Below, piece by piece: positions 16,734-24,406 of a stretch of DNA of 64,000 bases. A program made the translations under genes and the position numbers. Location: positions 231,045 through 295,044 of the forward strand of contig NZ_BMTQ01000010.1 of assembly GCF_014649755.1 (NCBI RefSeq), read 5' to 3'. The notes beneath the pieces were generated by a model, which saw only the letters and a list, made by a program, of their open reading frames with translations, ran no database searches and was not told where the DNA came from. Every line of letters begins with the position of its first letter. The stretch's first letter is position 1. The stretch comes from Streptomyces litmocidini (GTDB lineage: Bacteria > Actinomycetota > Actinomycetes > Streptomycetales > Streptomycetaceae).

Positions 16734-17213
16734 GTGCATGGAACCCGAACAACAGCGAAGATCCTGGTCGGGGCGGCGGTCGCCGCCCTGGCGGGCTGCG
16801 TCTCGGTGGACGCCCCGCCGACGGCGCCCACCCCCGCGCCCGCGCCCGACATCGCCCCCGCCCACGACGTGGCACCGCAGATCGTCGAGGGCCCGGCCCG
16901 CGAGGCCCTCGAAGCGGCGCTCCCGGCTCCCCCGTCGTCCGCCGCGCCCCGCGCGGCACCTCCGGCGGCGCAGCACCGGCGGACGGTGACGCCGTCCCGT
17001 CCGGAGGAACCGCGGCCCGCCCCCGTGCCGCGGCAGCACGAGCGTCCGCGCCCGGCGGCCCGGCCGGACCTTTCCGTACCGCCGAAGCTCACGGAGTTAC
17101 CGGGGAACCCCCCGGTCTCCCGGGCGGACGTCTGCGACCTGGGCGAACGGTACGGCGGCTGGGACCCCGGCAGCGTCCAGGCCAGGATCTGTCACGGCGC
17201 GTACGACCGGTGA
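16734..17213 (+). CDS. Small Pro-rich lipoprotein with a TTA codon
   Basis: A 159-residue secreted lipoprotein of unknown function. A short signal peptide ends in the lipobox AALAGC (Cys22). A Pro/Ala/Arg-rich region of about 100 residues follows, then a conserved-looking C-terminal module VCDLGERYGGWDPGSVQ plus a second Cys. The start is GTG 16734. Leucine at codon 122 (bases 17097-17099) is TTA, the only in-frame TTA I found in the window, so translation may depend on the bldA tRNA and be tied to development. It ends seven bases from the convergent gene at 17221. Confidence 0.7.
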   Translation: MHGTRTTAKILVGAAVAALAGCVSVDAPPTAPTPAPAPDIAPAHDVAPQIVEGPAREALEAALPAPPSSAAPRAAPPAAQHRRTVTPSRPEEPRPAPVPRQHERPRPAARPDLSVPPKLTELPGNPPVSRADVCDLGERYGGWDPGSVQARICHGAYDR

Positions 17214-17220
17214 GCCCCCG

Positions 17221-17694
17221 TCACGCGTCCCCGAGCCGCAGCTCCAGACGCTCGATCGCGGCCCGCACCCCGTTCCCGTAACCGTCGTCGTCGAGGTGGT
17301 CCGAAGCGGCGCGGGCCCGGTCCAGATGGACCCGCGCGGCGTCGGGCCGCCGGAGCTTGACGTAGTCGGCGGCCAGGTTGAGGTGGAGCGAGGGATAGAG
17401 CGCCCGGAGGGCGGCCGCCGAGTCGTGCGCGGCGAGCCGCTCCTCGGCGAGCCCCTCGGCCGCGCTCAGCGCCCGCAGGTCCCAGGCCAGCTCGGCGTCG
17501 GGGTCGTCCTGGGCGTCCGCCATGTAGTGCGCGAGGGTGCAGCGGTGCAGGGGGTCGCCGTCCGGGCCGATCTGCTGCCACAGCAGCCCGAAGCGGTTGC
17601 GGGCCTCCTCGCGGTCGCCGCCGTGGAGCAGCATCATGGCCTGCCCGATCCTGGTCATGACCCCGTCGTCCGACACCTGCTGCTGCTCGGTCAC
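17221..17694 (-). CDS. Small helical protein, possibly TPR-like
   Basis: A 157-residue soluble protein made of amphipathic helices. Runs such as IGQAMMLLHGGDREEARNRF, LHRCTLAHYMADAQDDPDAE and YPSLHLNLAADYVKLRRPDA followed by ARVHLDRARAASDHLDDDG have the spacing of tetratricopeptide helices, suggesting protein-protein interaction. The GTG at 17694 is preferred because GGAGG lies five bases upstream. I cannot assign a function. It lies upstream of nothing on the same strand; the uracil-DNA glycosylase gene starts further upstream and ends 70 bases before it. Confidence 0.65.
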   Translation of the reverse strand: MTEQQQVSDDGVMTRIGQAMMLLHGGDREEARNRFGLLWQQIGPDGDPLHRCTLAHYMADAQDDPDAELAWDLRALSAAEGLAEERLAAHDSAAALRALYPSLHLNLAADYVKLRRPDAARVHLDRARAASDHLDDDGYGNGVRAAIERLELRLGDA

Positions 17695-17764
17695 CGCGAC
17701 CTCCACCCGCTCACCCACTGGGAGTGACGACGCTAGCCGCACCCGGCCCTGATCGGGCCGAGGC

Positions 17765-18448
17765 TCAGCCGAGGTCGGGGATGCGCCAGTCGATCGGCTC
17801 GTGGCCCTGGGCCGCCACGGCCTCGTTGATCTGGGTGAAGGGGCGCGATCCGAAGAACTTCTTCGCCGACAGGGGCGAGGGATGGGCGCCCTTCACCACC
17901 ACGTGCCGCTCCTGGTCGATGAGCGGCAGCTTCTTCTGCGCGTAGTTGCCCCACAGGACGAAGACGGCCGGGTCGGGGCGCGAGGCGACGGCGGTGATCA
18001 CCGCGTCGGTGAACTTCTCCCAGCCCTTGCCCTTGTGCGAGTTCGCCTCGCCGGAGCGGACCGTCAGCACGGCGTTGAGCAGCAGGACGCCCTGCTCGGC
18101 CCACGGCATCAGATAGCCGTTGTCCGGGATCGGGTGACCGAGCTCCTCGTGCATCTCCTTGTAGATGTTCCGCAGGGAGGGCGGGGTCTTCACCCCGGGG
18201 CGGACGGAGAAGCAGAGGCCGTGGCCCTGCCCCTCGCCGTGGTAGGGGTCCTGACCGAGGATCAGGACCTTCACCTTGTCGTACGGGGTGGCGTCGAGGG
18301 CGGCGAAGACCTCGTCCTTCGGGGGGAAGACCGGCCCCTTGGCGCGCTCCTCCTCGACGAACTCGGTGAGCCGGGCGAAGTACGGCTTCTGCAGCTCCTC
18401 GCCGAGGACACCGCGCCAGGACTCGGGCAGCATGCTGGTGTCGGTCAC
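17765..18448 (-). CDS. ung: Uracil-DNA glycosylase, family 1
   Basis: A 227-residue base-excision repair enzyme that removes uracil from DNA. The catalytic water-activating motif GQDPYHGEGQGHGLCFSV, the uracil-binding LLLNAVLTV and the DNA-intercalation loop HPSPLS are all intact, and length matches family 1. GTG 18448 is used as the start, with GGAGG nine bases upstream; a TTG at 18457 is possible. It is separated from the upstream ABC binding protein gene by a hairpin. Confidence 0.95.
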   Translation of the reverse strand: MTDTSMLPESWRGVLGEELQKPYFARLTEFVEEERAKGPVFPPKDEVFAALDATPYDKVKVLILGQDPYHGEGQGHGLCFSVRPGVKTPPSLRNIYKEMHEELGHPIPDNGYLMPWAEQGVLLLNAVLTVRSGEANSHKGKGWEKFTDAVITAVASRPDPAVFVLWGNYAQKKLPLIDQERHVVVKGAHPSPLSAKKFFGSRPFTQINEAVAAQGHEPIDWRIPDLG

Positions 18449-18497
18449 GGTCAACAACCTCCGGTGGACGTTCCTGTTACTCCGTCCGAAAACCTAC

Positions 18498-18522
18498 CGG
18501 GGGCCACTGACAGTGGCCCCCG
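18498..18522 (-). terminator. Hairpin terminator after the ABC binding protein gene
   Basis: Arms CGGGGGCCACTG (18498-18509) and its perfect complement (18511-18522) form a stem of about 11 bp just downstream of the peptide-binding protein stop codon and upstream of ung. Confidence 0.7.
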
Positions 18523-18530
18523 CAGGCCCG

Positions 18531-20114
18531 CTACCAGCTGGCGCGGCGGCTCAGCTCCCACATCTGCATGACCGTCTGCGGGTCGAGGGCGCGCTCGCTG
18601 CCGCCGATGTCCTCGCCGGCCGCGATGTACAGCTTGCCCTGCCACAGGGGCAGCAGCCGGACGTCATGGACCAGGATCTCCTGGGCCTCCACGAACTCGT
18701 CCGTGACGGTCCCGCGATCGCTCTCGCGGCGGGACTTGGGCAGCAGTTCGTTGGTGATCCGGGGGCTCTCGTAGGGCGTGCCGAGGACGTTCTCCTTGCC
18801 CACGAAGGGGGCGACGAAGTTGTCCGGGTCCGGGAAGTCGGGGAACCAGCCTCGGCCGAAGACCGGGTACTCGCCCTTCTGGTAGCCCGCCTGGAACTCC
18901 TTCCAGGGCTTGCCGTGCAGGGTGACCTCGAAGAGGCCGGACTCCTCCAGCTGCCGCTTGAGCTCGGTGAACTCGGCGGCCGTCGAGGAGCCGTACCGGT
19001 CGGTGGTGTACCAGAAGTCCAGCGCGACGGGCTCGGTGATGCCGGCGTTGCGGAGGATCTTCTTCGCCTTCTCCGCGCTGGGCGAGCCGAAGCGGTCGAA
19101 GAACTTGGTGGTGTGGGTGGCGATGCCCTTGGGCACCATCGAGTACAGGGGCTCGGCGGTGCCCTGGTAGACCTTGTTGACCAGTTCGTCGCGGTCGACG
19201 AGCTGGGCGATGGCCTTGCGGACGGGGAGCTTGGCGACGGACTCGTCCTGGGTGTTGAAGACCAGGTAGCGGATGTCGGCGCCGGTCGACTCGACGAGCT
19301 GGAGGCCCTTGTTCTCCGGCTTGTCCTCCTGGAGGGCGACGACCTCCTCGGCGGTGAGGCCGCGGTAGGTGGCGTCGATCTCCTTCTTCCGGAGGGCGGC
19401 GACCATGGCGTCGGAGGAGTCGAAGTACCGGATCGTGACGCCGCCGTTCTTCCGGTCGGCGAAGCCCTTGTACGTGGGGTTCTTCGTCAGCTCCGCCGTC
19501 TCGCGCTCGGTGTACGAGTCGAGGACGTACGGGCCGGAGCCCATGATCTTGCCGTCCTTGCGGAGCTGGTCGGCCGGGTACTCGGCGGGGTCCACCAGCG
19601 ACATCGCGGGGGTGGCGAGGACGAAGGGGAAGGTGGCGTCCGACTTGTTGAGCCGGAAGACGACGGTGCGGTCGCCGACGGTCTCGATCTTGTCGAGCGA
19701 GCCGAGCATGCCGTTCGGGCCGCCCTTGTAGTTGATCGTGCGGATGCGCTCGATCGAGTACTGGACGGCCTTGGCGTCCAGTTTGTGCCCGTTCGAGAAG
19801 GTGAGGCCCTCCACGAGCTTGCACTCGAAGACCCGACTGGAGGTGTCCGTGAACTTGCAGTCGGCGGCGTCCGACTGCGGGGCGGTACTGCCCGTCGGGA
19901 AACTCACCAGGGTCTGGAACACATTCCGGAAGAGCTCCCAGGAATTGTCCCAGGCGGCGGCCGGATCAAGCGTGGTGGGAGAACTCGTCGTGCCGACGAC
20001 GATTCTCTGCTCCCCGGCGGATTCGCTGTCCGAGAAGACACCGCATCCGGTTACCAGGGATATGGACACAAGGGCTGCAGCGGCCTGCAGACTGGTCCGG
20101 TTGAACACGTGCAC
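18531..20114 (-). CDS. Peptide/nickel-type ABC substrate-binding lipoprotein (SBP_bac_5)
   Basis: A 527-residue extracellular solute-binding lipoprotein of the oligopeptide/dipeptide family 5. A signal peptide ends in the lipobox LVTGC (Cys24). The mature part begins RIVVGTTSSPTTLDPAAAWD and contains the family strand KCKLVEG-type segment ECKLVEGLTFSNGHKLDAKA and the C-terminal VFGRGWFPDFPDPDNFVAPF, typical of DppA/OppA-like proteins. No permease or ATPase genes are adjacent, so it is an orphan that must use a transporter encoded elsewhere. It starts with GTG 20114 after GAGGAGC. Confidence 0.9.
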   Translation of the reverse strand: MHVFNRTSLQAAAALVSISLVTGCGVFSDSESAGEQRIVVGTTSSPTTLDPAAAWDNSWELFRNVFQTLVSFPTGSTAPQSDAADCKFTDTSSRVFECKLVEGLTFSNGHKLDAKAVQYSIERIRTINYKGGPNGMLGSLDKIETVGDRTVVFRLNKSDATFPFVLATPAMSLVDPAEYPADQLRKDGKIMGSGPYVLDSYTERETAELTKNPTYKGFADRKNGGVTIRYFDSSDAMVAALRKKEIDATYRGLTAEEVVALQEDKPENKGLQLVESTGADIRYLVFNTQDESVAKLPVRKAIAQLVDRDELVNKVYQGTAEPLYSMVPKGIATHTTKFFDRFGSPSAEKAKKILRNAGITEPVALDFWYTTDRYGSSTAAEFTELKRQLEESGLFEVTLHGKPWKEFQAGYQKGEYPVFGRGWFPDFPDPDNFVAPFVGKENVLGTPYESPRITNELLPKSRRESDRGTVTDEFVEAQEILVHDVRLLPLWQGKLYIAAGEDIGGSERALDPQTVMQMWELSRRASW

Positions 20115-20257
20115 GCTCCTCGTTCAGCCAGGGGTCGGCCGACGATACCGCAGCACCCCGCCAGGTCAATCTTCGAGCCTGCCGGGGCACTTGAGGCATT
20201 CAGCGCTCAACCGGGGTCAATCCGGACACGGGAATCCGAAAAGTGTCCGATTATCGG

Positions 20258-21025
20258 TCACCCGACTCCGGCGTTCAGGAAGATGCCGCCGTCGACGACG
20301 AGCGTCTGACCAGTGATCCACTTCGACTGCGACGAGGTGAGGAAGGCCGCCGCCCCCCCGATGTCCTCGGGCTCCCCGAGCCGGCCGAGCGGGTAGGAGG
20401 CGGCCGCCTCCGCCTCGCGGCCCTCGTAGAGCGCCTGCGCGAATTTCGTCTTCACGACGGCCGGAGCGATTGCGTTGACCCGCACGACCGGCGCGAATTC
20501 ATGCGCCAGCTGAAGGGTCAGGTTGATCATCGCGGCCTTGCTCATTCCGTATGCGCCGACGAAAGGCGAGGCGGTGACGCCGGCGATCGAGGCGATGTTC
20601 ACGATCGCCCCGCCGTGTTCCTTCTGCCAGGCGTGCCAGCTCCGCTGGGCGAAACCGAGCGCGGAGATCACATTCGTCTCGAACACCTTGCGGGCCACCC
20701 CGAGGTCCATGTCCGCGATGGGCCCGAATACGGGGTTCGTGCCGGCATTGTTGATCAGGAAGTCCAGACGGCCGAAACCGTCCATGGCCGCCTCGACGGC
20801 GGTGGCCTGGTGGGCCTCGTCGTGCGCCTTGCCGGCGACGGCGATGACGCGGTCGGCCCCGAGCCGCTCGACGGCCTCCTTGAGCGCCTCCTCGCCGCGT
20901 CCGGTGATGACGACCCGGTCGCCGCGGGCGACGAGGGCCTCGGCGACGCCGTAGCCGATGCCCCGGCTGGCGCCGGTGACGAGGGCGACCCTGCCGGACG
21001 GCTCCGGCCGTTCCTGTGCGCTCAT
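20258..21025 (-). CDS. SDR-family oxidoreductase
   Basis: A 255-residue classical short-chain dehydrogenase/reductase. The cofactor loop VALVTGASRGIGYGVAEAL (TGxxxGIG) is at about residues 14-32, NNAG follows, and the catalytic Ser-Tyr-Lys set is in IVNIASIAGVTASPFVGAYGMSKAA. Arg in ITGRGEEAL after strand 2 suggests NADP(H). It lies 28 bases downstream of a second SDR gene on the same strand and is probably co-transcribed with it. Substrate unknown; a 3-oxoacyl or hydroxy-ketone is plausible. Confidence 0.88.
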   Translation of the reverse strand: MSAQERPEPSGRVALVTGASRGIGYGVAEALVARGDRVVITGRGEEALKEAVERLGADRVIAVAGKAHDEAHQATAVEAAMDGFGRLDFLINNAGTNPVFGPIADMDLGVARKVFETNVISALGFAQRSWHAWQKEHGGAIVNIASIAGVTASPFVGAYGMSKAAMINLTLQLAHEFAPVVRVNAIAPAVVKTKFAQALYEGREAEAAASYPLGRLGEPEDIGGAAAFLTSSQSKWITGQTLVVDGGIFLNAGVG

Positions 21026-21053
21026 GCGCGTCTCCTCCTCTCGCCGCCGGTCG

Positions 21054-21815
21054 TCAGTTGAGCGGGCCGCCGGCCACGTACATGACCTGGCCGGAGACGA
21101 AGCCGGCGTCGTCGCCCGTGAAGAACGCGATCGCGTTGGCGACGTCCTCGGGACGGCCGACCCGCTGCACCGGGATCATGGAGGCGGCGGCGGCCTGGAA
21201 GTCCTCGAAGCCCATGCCGACGCGCTCGGCCGTCTGCGCGGTCATCTCGGTGACGATGAAGCCCGGGGCGACGGCGTTGGCGGTGATGCCGAACTTGCCG
21301 AGCTCCTTGGCGAGGGTCTTGGTGAAGCCCTGCAGACCCGCCTTGACGGCCGAGTAGTTGGCCTGGCCCCGGTTGCCGAGCGCCGAGGAGGAGGAGAGGG
21401 AGACGATCCGGCCGAAGCCCGCGTCCACCATGTGCTTCTGGACGGCCTTCGCCATCAGGAAGGCGCCCTTGAGGTGGACGTTCATGACGATGTCCCAGTC
21501 GGACTCGGACATCTTGAAGAGCAGGTTGTCGCGGAGCACGCCCGCGTTGTTGACGAGGATCGTCGGCGCGCCAAGCTCGGCGGCGACCCGCGCGACGGCG
21601 GCCTCCACCTGCGCGCCGTCCGACACGTCGCAGCCGACCGCGAGGGCGGTGCCGCCCGCGGCGGTGATCTTCTCGACGGTGTCCTTGCAGGCCGCCTCGT
21701 CGAGGTCGAGCACGGCGACGGCGCGGCCCTCGGCCGCCAGGCGGAGCGCGGTGGCCGCGCCGATGCCCCGTGCGGCACCCGTGACGATGGCTACGCGCTG
21801 CTCGGTGGTGGACAT
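21054..21815 (-). CDS. fabG: FabG-like 3-oxoacyl-ACP reductase
   Basis: A 253-residue SDR close to FabG. The cofactor loop is VAIVTGAARGIGAATALRL, followed by NNAGVLRDNLLFKMSESDWD, then the catalytic Ser, YSAVKAG Tyr and Lys, and the C-terminal VSGQVMYVAGGPLN. It probably reduces 3-oxoacyl-ACP or -CoA with NADPH, but paralogues outside fatty acid synthase operons often have other substrates, so the symbol denotes the family. It is the first gene of a two-SDR operon and its upstream region carries an AGCG/CGCT dyad typical of TetR regulators of acyl metabolism. Confidence 0.85.
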   Translation of the reverse strand: MSTTEQRVAIVTGAARGIGAATALRLAAEGRAVAVLDLDEAACKDTVEKITAAGGTALAVGCDVSDGAQVEAAVARVAAELGAPTILVNNAGVLRDNLLFKMSESDWDIVMNVHLKGAFLMAKAVQKHMVDAGFGRIVSLSSSSALGNRGQANYSAVKAGLQGFTKTLAKELGKFGITANAVAPGFIVTEMTAQTAERVGMGFEDFQAAAASMIPVQRVGRPEDVANAIAFFTGDDAGFVSGQVMYVAGGPLN

Positions 21816-21887
21816 ACTTGGTTCTCCTCGCCGTTGGATCGTCCCTGATGGCGGCCGAACCGTCCGTCCGCTCCTGCGTCCCGCACA

Positions 21888-21901
21888 TGAGCGACCGCTT
21901 A
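21888..21901. promoter_or_regulatory. TetR-type operator upstream of the SDR operon
   Basis: TGAGCGACCGCTTA contains AGCG-AC-CGCT with flanking T/A, matching the general TnAGCGnnCGCTnA form used by several actinobacterial TetR regulators of fatty-acid and acyl-CoA genes. It lies about 75 bases upstream of the fabG-like start, in the promoter region. The cognate regulator is not adjacent. Confidence 0.5.
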
Positions 21902-21984
21902 GTATCGTCCGCAGGACGAGACGCTAGAAGCCCTGGCACCCGGTGTCAACGGCCCACCGGGTGCACCGGGTCACTCCCCCGCCC

Positions 21985-22368
21985 CTATCGGACGAGAAGG
22001 TCGAGCAGGCGTTCCACCTCGGCCTCGGGGTCGGCGGTCAGACCCGTGTGGACGGGCCCCGGCTGCACGACCGTGGAGCGCGGCGCGATCAGCCAGCGGA
22101 AGCGCCGTCCCGCGTCGTCGCGCGCGGCCTGCCCCGCCGCGTCGCCGCCCAGACAGACCCCCTCGACGGCACGCAGCGCGGCCCGCACGCCGGTCACGTC
22201 GGCCGCCGGGTCGAGCACCGTCAGCTTGGCCTCGTCGAGGTGCGTACGGGCGGCCACGAAGGACCGGGCGCGGCAGTAGACGACCACTCCCGCGTTGAAG
22301 CACTCGCCGCGCTCCACCCGGGGCACGACGCGCAGCAGCGCGTACTCGAAGACATCGCGGTCGGTCAC
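21985..22368 (-). CDS. DUF3037 protein, partner of HipA-like kinase
   Basis: A 127-residue protein of the DUF3037 family: DVFEYALLRVVPRVERGECF and NAGVVVYCRARSF are the family-type N-terminal strands, followed by a helical RFRWLIAPRSTVVQPGPVHT segment. The GTG at 22366-22368 overlaps the TGA stop of the HipA-like gene by four bases (GTGA), which implies translational coupling and matched amounts of both products. The biochemical role of DUF3037 is not known. It could be a partner or substrate of the kinase. Confidence 0.8.
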   Translation of the reverse strand: MTDRDVFEYALLRVVPRVERGECFNAGVVVYCRARSFVAARTHLDEAKLTVLDPAADVTGVRAALRAVEGVCLGGDAAGQAARDDAGRRFRWLIAPRSTVVQPGPVHTGLTADPEAEVERLLDLLVR

Positions 22369-23210
22369 GTCGTGCTGTCCTTCTCGGTGGTGTGCTTCCG
22401 GGGCGCGAGGCGTTCGGCGAGCCAGCCGGGCGGCTGCTGCGGCCGGCTCTCGGTGCGCGGCCCGAGCGTGATCCGCTCGTGGATGGCGGCGGCGCGCGGC
22501 AGCAGCGCCGAGACGTACGCGGCCCGCACCTCGTCCGCGCCGTCGAAGCCGGGCTCGTCGACGAGCCACTCGTCGGGGACGTCGGCGGTGACCTCCTCCA
22601 GGAGCTCGCGGGTGACGAGCGGAGCGAGCTCGGCGGCCGCGGCGGCGACGTCCGGGGCGAAGGGGGCGAGCGCGTGGTCGGAGGCGTCGTACGGCTTCGC
22701 CGCGGAGGCCCGGGCGCCCGGCCAGTTGTGGTGCCAGATCATGGTGGCGCCGTGGTCGATGAGCCACAGGTCGCCGTGCCAGACGAGCATGTTCGGGTTG
22801 CGCCAGGAGCGGTCGACGTTGTTGATCAGCGCATCGAACCAGACGACCCGGCCGGCCTCCCGGGGGTCGACCTCGTAGGCGAGCGGGTCGAAGCCCAGCG
22901 AGCCCGGCAGGAAGTCCATGCCCAGGTTGAGGCCGCCGCTCGCCTTGAGCAGTTCCTGCACCTCCTGGTCGGGTTCGGAGAGCCCGATGACGGGGTCGAG
23001 CTGGATGGTGACGAGCTCCGGCACCCGCAGACCGAGCCTCCGGGCGAGCTGCCCGCAGACGACCTCGGCGACCAGGGTCTTGCGCCCCTGGCCGGCGCCG
23101 GTGAATTTCATGACGTACGTGCCGAGGTCGTCGGCCTCGACGATCCCGGGGAGCGAGCCGCCTTCACGCAGGGGCGTGACATAGCGGGTCGCTACGACCT
23201 CTTCCAACAC
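22365..23210 (-). CDS. HipA-like protein kinase
   Basis: A 281-residue protein with the HipA kinase C-terminal fold. YVMKFTGAGQGRKTLVAEVV corresponds to the nucleotide-binding lysine strand. WFDALINNVDRSWRNPNMLV carries the catalytic Asp/Asn pair, and LWLIDHGATMIWHHN the DHG metal-binding Asp. It is shorter than E. coli HipA and lacks the N-terminal subdomain and an adjacent HipB-type antitoxin; the coupled neighbour is DUF3037 instead. It probably phosphorylates a protein or other target in a pathway distinct from classical hipBA persistence. The start is ATG 23210, without a strong ribosome site. Confidence 0.82.
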   Translation of the reverse strand: MLEEVVATRYVTPLREGGSLPGIVEADDLGTYVMKFTGAGQGRKTLVAEVVCGQLARRLGLRVPELVTIQLDPVIGLSEPDQEVQELLKASGGLNLGMDFLPGSLGFDPLAYEVDPREAGRVVWFDALINNVDRSWRNPNMLVWHGDLWLIDHGATMIWHHNWPGARASAAKPYDASDHALAPFAPDVAAAAAELAPLVTRELLEEVTADVPDEWLVDEPGFDGADEVRAAYVSALLPRAAAIHERITLGPRTESRPQQPPGWLAERLAPRKHTTEKDSTT

Positions 23211-23683
23211 TTTCCCAGGCCACCCATCTCTTCAGCCTTGCGGTCAACGGAGGGCTTCTTCGGGGCGCGGGGGCGGGAATCGCCGGTCGGCGTGCCGGGG
23301 AGAACCCGGGGACTCCGGCCGGCATGCCGGTCTCCCCGCTCCCCCGGCGGTCCGCCGACGGCGCCGCGCTCCTTGCTGCCGGCCTCCGGCATGAAGTGAG
23401 CATAGTAACCGAGGGTGATCGCGGGAGAGGAGCGCCCGGGCGTCGACGGCCCCACGGACTCGCGGGGGCGGTACGCGGCCGTCGCGACAGCACGGCCTGC
23501 GGGCCGCCCCGGACGGCGCGCACCACCGGGCCCTCGCGCGGAGCATCCGCGCGGGAGCCGTCCACGCCGGCGCCGTCCGCCCGCCGTCCGTCGGGCACCG
23601 CGGAGCCGGCTCGGGAAGGACCGCGGTCGCCCCGACGGGCCGCGGCGGAGCGGAGCGGTCGGGCACGGCTCGGCGCGGGGCGT
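23211..23683. other. Non-coding interval with an integrase scar
   Basis: This 473-base gap between the HipA-like gene and the DUF6230 operon has no convincing intact gene. Apart from the recombinase remnant at 23333-23431 it is GC-rich and Arg/Pro-biased in every frame. No tRNA or obvious att-type direct repeat was seen. Confidence 0.6.
23333..23431 (-). pseudogene. Remnant of a tyrosine recombinase (integrase) C-terminus
   Basis: The minus strand encodes SSPAITLGYYAHFMPEAGSK followed by ERGAVGGPPGERG. This closely matches the end of streptomycete phage or ICE integrases around the catalytic tyrosine (the usual GHSSPAITLxxYAHFMPEA stretch). Nothing upstream in frame resembles the rest of a recombinase (no R-H-x-x-R boxes), so only about 33 codons survive. 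It indicates that a mobile element once ended or recombined here, next to the HipA-like gene. The family match is from recognition of the motif, not from a search. Confidence 0.6.
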
Positions 23684-24406
23684 TCAGGGCGTGCCGGGCG
23701 TCCCGGTGGGGGCCGCCGGGGCGGGGCAGGCGACCGTGCCCGGCCGTACGGAGAGCGAGAGCTTCGGGGTGGTGAGGAGGCCCGGGATCTGGAAGTCCTG
23801 GGCGGTGCCGGTGATCCGGTCGAACTTGGCGTAGCGCGCCTGGATGCCGAAGCGGTGCTGCGGGCTGTCCAGGGGGTTGGCGACGTACGCGCCGGAGGCG
23901 TCCTTGACGGTCTTCACGTCGGCGCCGTCGACGTTGAGGTCGACGACGCCGTCCATGTCGAGGACCCCGGTGGCGCCGCGCAGGTCGAGGACGGTGTTCT
24001 TCGTCCTGATCTCCCAGGAGCCCGGGTCGTCGTCGCCGAGGGTGAGCAGCAGGGTGTACGTGGCTCCCCCGATCTGCTGCCGTCGGCTTAGGCAGAGGCC
24101 GTTGATGACGCCGTCCGCGAAGCCCATGCGGAGCACGCGCTCGCTGCCGGTGGAGCCGTCGGCCCGTACGACGGTCTGGTCGACGACGGCGGCGCCGTAC
24201 TGCGTCCCGTACAGGCTGCTGGTGGTGAAGTCGACGGGCCGGTCCTGGATGCGGAGGCCGACGGCCAGCGCCCCGGTCGCCATGGCGGAGCCGAGGCCGC
24301 CCGCGGCGAGGAGCGCGGGCAGGGCGACGGCGAGGGACCGGCGCCAGTGGGTCCGTCCTTCCTCGCGGGCGCTCGTGCGGCGGGCGTTCACGTCACGGGG
24401 GCTCAT
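23684..24406 (-). CDS. DUF6230-type secreted/anchored protein C
   Basis: A 240-residue protein. An Arg-rich N-terminus (HWRRSLAVALPALLAAGG) leads into a hydrophobic helix ending ATGALAVGLRIQDRPVDFTT, the same arrangement as the two other DUF6230 paralogues at 25511 and 26832. It shares the LRMGFADGVINGLC motif with one Cys and a second Cys near the C-terminus (PGTVACP). DUF6230 has no established function and is sometimes mislabelled cholesterol esterase; no catalytic triad is apparent. It is the last gene of the six-gene operon and its ATG overlaps the preceding stop by four bases. Confidence 0.75.
   Translation of the reverse strand: MSPRDVNARRTSAREEGRTHWRRSLAVALPALLAAGGLGSAMATGALAVGLRIQDRPVDFTTSSLYGTQYGAAVVDQTVVRADGSTGSERVLRMGFADGVINGLCLSRRQQIGGATYTLLLTLGDDDPGSWEIRTKNTVLDLRGATGVLDMDGVVDLNVDGADVKTVKDASGAYVANPLDSPQHRFGIQARYAKFDRITGTAQDFQIPGLLTTPKLSLSVRPGTVACPAPAAPTGTPGTP

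Noticed and set aside
21985..23210. Classical hipBA toxin-antitoxin pair
   Set aside because: No XRE-type HipB gene is adjacent; the coupled partner is DUF3037 and the kinase lacks the HipA N-terminal subdomain.
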